DNA from: Pipra filicauda | Taxonomy: Eukaryota; Chordata; Aves; Passeriformes; Pipridae | NCBI RefSeq assembly: GCF_003945595.2 | Contig: NW_024104898.1 | Coordinates: forward strand, 1,984,001 to 2,048,000 | Direction: 5' to 3' | Length of the DNA stretch: 64,000 nt | Part shown: piece after piece, positions 61,755 to 64,000 of the stretch | How positions within the stretch are numbered: the stretch's first letter is position 1 | Layout of the letters: every line of letters begins with the position of its first letter | Notes under the pieces: generated by a model | The model's database searches: none | Seen by the model: only the letters and a program-made list of their open reading frames with translations | Told to the model about the DNA's origin: nothing | Made by a program: the position numbers and the translations under genes

Positions 61755-62600
61755 CTGTTAAGAAAACTGTCCACTGGAGGAGATGTAGAGTTCTGGATCA
61801 AAAACTGGCTGAGGTCCGAAGAAACAAAGCCAAGGAGTGAATGAGCAATTTCAGTATGACAAGAGCAGAGGGATGAGGTCCTTCACTATTAATGATTCAG
61901 AAGAGGTAATCTGCAGCAAGGTACCCAAAAATCTGCTGATACCCTGGAGTCATTCAGATTTGTCAAAATGAAGCGACTCCAGAGTGACACCATGTGAAGC
62001 AAAGTGAGAAGATGACAAGCATGCAACCAGGTGTGTTGGAAGGAATGATTTGCTCTGGAACATGGCTGGCTTCTAATTTACTGTGGCTACTCAGGGCAGC
62101 AGGATTGCAGGCTGGTTACAAAGATGCTTTTCCTCAGTATGCAAAGATGCCATCAGAGAAGTAAATCATGCTCAGCCACACGAGGAGTAGCGCATAAGGG
62201 GAGATGCTGAGAGCATCAGGATGCTGTTCAGGCAGTCAAGGTCGCTTCTGTACCCAGGATGTTATATGCGGTTCTGGTCACCTTTCTGTAGGGTCAGAAG
62301 AGAGGGTATATTGAGGCTATGTGGTGAGAGTGGTTAGAGCTAGAAGACATCTTGTGTCCTGGGAAGGAGAAGGCACTTAGAGTGAGTAGGTCTAGAAAAA
62401 GCAAATACTTTTCTTCTTTGCCTTTTCTCACTATGCAAGGAGAACTGAAGGCTGTGGTGTTGTAGTGGGACTATAGTCTTTTATTCAACGTCTGGAACTC
62501 ATTGCTGCAAAATACTATTTCCAGCCTAGAAGTTTACAAGATTCCCCAAAAGAGGATTGAGAGGTATTTCTCTTTTCAGTAAGTCCATCTAGGCTGTACT
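61755..62600 (+). mobile_element. Ancient CR1-like LINE remnant (reverse transcriptase to C-terminus)
   Basis: Translated pieces appear in the expected order: EFWIKNWL (61791 on), an INDSEE-type remnant of the RT end (about 61890), a VLYAVLVTF-type segment (about 62260-62285), and WNSLLQNTISSLEVYKIPQK (about 62490-62550), matching the WN-LP C-terminal block of CR1/L3 elements. Stops and frameshifts are frequent. It is far more diverged than the CR1 at 48.4 kb, so it is probably an old amniote-age insertion. Confidence 0.55.
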
Positions 62601-64000
62601 TACAGAGGAGTGTAACCGTTCATGCTCCAAAATGAGTGACTTTCCTTTGAGTCTTATCTCACCATTTTTTCCCATCCCTCCCCTGGAGCTTCCACGTTAA
62701 TTCAGACAAGGTGAATTATCCTCCCTGGCTTCCCAGTTTGTTCCCAACTGTGATATCATGGCTTGGGTTTTTTCTCCTGCTTTTCTACGCCCTTGTTTTG
62801 CTCTTGGCAGCCCTGCTCCAGCTCTGTACCTGTGAATTATCTCTTAACAGGCTGCTTTGTGGCTTTTCCAGTTTGGCCACCCCCCTCTCAATGCCTGTAC
62901 CCAGAGATGGGCTTTTGCTCCTCAGTCTGCCCTTTGTCATCAGTGCTTCAGCTGGTTTGTAGCTGTGCATCCATACCAGCTGAGCTGGGAGGGATCACTT
63001 TGAAGCCAGGCTCTCTAGGTCACCGCAGCAAATAGTTTTGTGGTCATTATCCAGCTAGCATTGTGCTGTGATGCTGATAAATCTCTGCAGCCAGGCAGGA
63101 GATTGCCAGGATATACCCGTGAGCTGGAGCTGCACCCTCTCTGCTAATGTCACCATCCGATGCAGAGCTTGAAGGGCAGGGCTGGTGGGATGAGAGGCTG
63201 AAACCAGCACAGGGCAGTGATGGTGGTAGCTTTCTTATCCTTTGGGCAAGTGATGGCTCTTTTGCCTAGCCCACCAGGATGACATTTCTGGGCAAGAAAC
63301 CCCTGAACATTGCCCAGAAATGATACTGTGCTATCCAGCCTTTCTGCACTGTTCATAGTAGTAGTGAAGGATTTGGGGTGGTTTGTGCATGCTAGATAAG
63401 AGGAATGGCTTAGGGATCAGCAGCCTGAGTAGATCTTCCTGTTATCACTGTTCCTTTTGCAACTGATGGGATTTTCTTTCCCCTGTTCCACAGAGTGGTT
63501 GTGTTTCTGCTATTAGTGTCCTTTTATGAGACCATCTCAGTGATGTTCAATTTACATTTATCCATCCCTAGCATGGTCTTCTCTGTGTTTCCCATGGAAT
63601 TGCTCTGTACAGGAGGAGGATCTCCCCATGTCCTTGTAACAGTTTGGGGAGGGCACTGAAATAAATAAAATATTTGACCAGCTAAATAGTGGAGCCTAAG
63701 CCTCCTCTCTGCCCTGTGTGGTTCCATCTAAATGCATCCAAATCAGAGGATGGAAAGAAACCAAGCAGGGGGTGTGACCAACCCCTGATGGGTACCCTGG
63801 GAGCTTGAGGCTGAGGCCCTCAGTAAGCGGAGGGTGAATGATTCAGCCTAATAAAGCTAATGGCTTTATGCAGACAGGCAAAGGAAATTGTGGGATAATG
63901 ATGCTGCAGCTGTCCCATAGCAGTTTGTTTCCATCATTCAGACGTGACTTCATGCTCCCACCACCCCACCCTTTCGTTCTTTCCTGTACCTAAATATTCT

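Larger units (their letters stand above)
45100..64000 (+). other. Putative first intron of the rightward gene, distal part; repeats only
   Basis: No coding exon of any family was recognised to the right edge. The stretch holds a CR1 3' end at 48.39-48.85 kb, a MIR-like core at 49.9 kb, perfect hairpins at 45.81 and 50.01 kb, a CR1-like scrap near 55.9 kb, a (GGAAAA)n run at 55.46 kb and a long degenerate CR1-like LINE at 61.75-62.60 kb. Many short ORFs occur, but they lack domains. If the TMEM63B assignment is right, its coding exons start beyond 64 kb and this intron exceeds 28.5 kb. Confidence 0.45.

Noticed and set aside
1..64000. CRISPR arrays, tRNA/rRNA genes, prokaryotic operons or intact viral elements
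   Set aside because: No regular spaced repeats, cloverleaf with A/B boxes, rRNA-like sequence or retroviral gene set was seen. The window is vertebrate nuclear DNA with introns and CR1 repeats.

Overview
This is an ordinary stretch of vertebrate nuclear genome, most likely from a bird. It has one recognisable protein-coding gene with GT-AG introns, two CpG islands, and sparse repeats dominated by CR1 LINE fragments plus a few weak MIR/CORE-SINE matches. I saw no Alu or L1. The low repeat content and CR1 3' ends with the TTCTATGA tail motif point to birds rather than mammals; I cannot name the species.

Layout. From 1 to about 24.87 kb there is no recognisable coding exon. This part holds a second ('orphan') CpG island at 9.77-10.48 kb, a possible TATA-driven non-coding first exon at 3.67-3.80 kb, short tandem repeats and one CR1 scrap. 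From 24.87 to about 35 kb lies MRPL14 (mitochondrial ribosomal protein uL14m) on the minus strand. Its coding sequence is split into a main exon (25171-25537) and a 74-nt N-terminal coding exon (27911-27984), which is too short to stand out as an ORF. Spliced, they give a 146-residue protein with a mitochondrial presequence. The poly(A) signal candidate is at 24894-24899.

From 34.86 to 35.99 kb there is a strong CpG island with a perfect NRF1 consensus site, a YY1 site and GC boxes. It is interpreted as a head-to-head promoter serving MRPL14 leftwards and a rightward gene whose first exon ends at a good splice donor after 35492. In human the head-to-head partner of MRPL14 is TMEM63B, so the remaining 28.5 kb (35.5-64 kb) is provisionally read as its first intron. 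No TMEM63B coding exon was found, so this rests on synteny. That region holds most of the CR1 remnants and several perfect short hairpins.

Nothing resembling a novel gene system was found. The most useful observations are the resolved MRPL14 exon structure, an in-frame intronic ORF that could supply an alternative mitochondrial presequence, the NRF1/YY1 promoter, the orphan CpG island, and candidate unannotated first exons with perfect CAGGTAAG donors.
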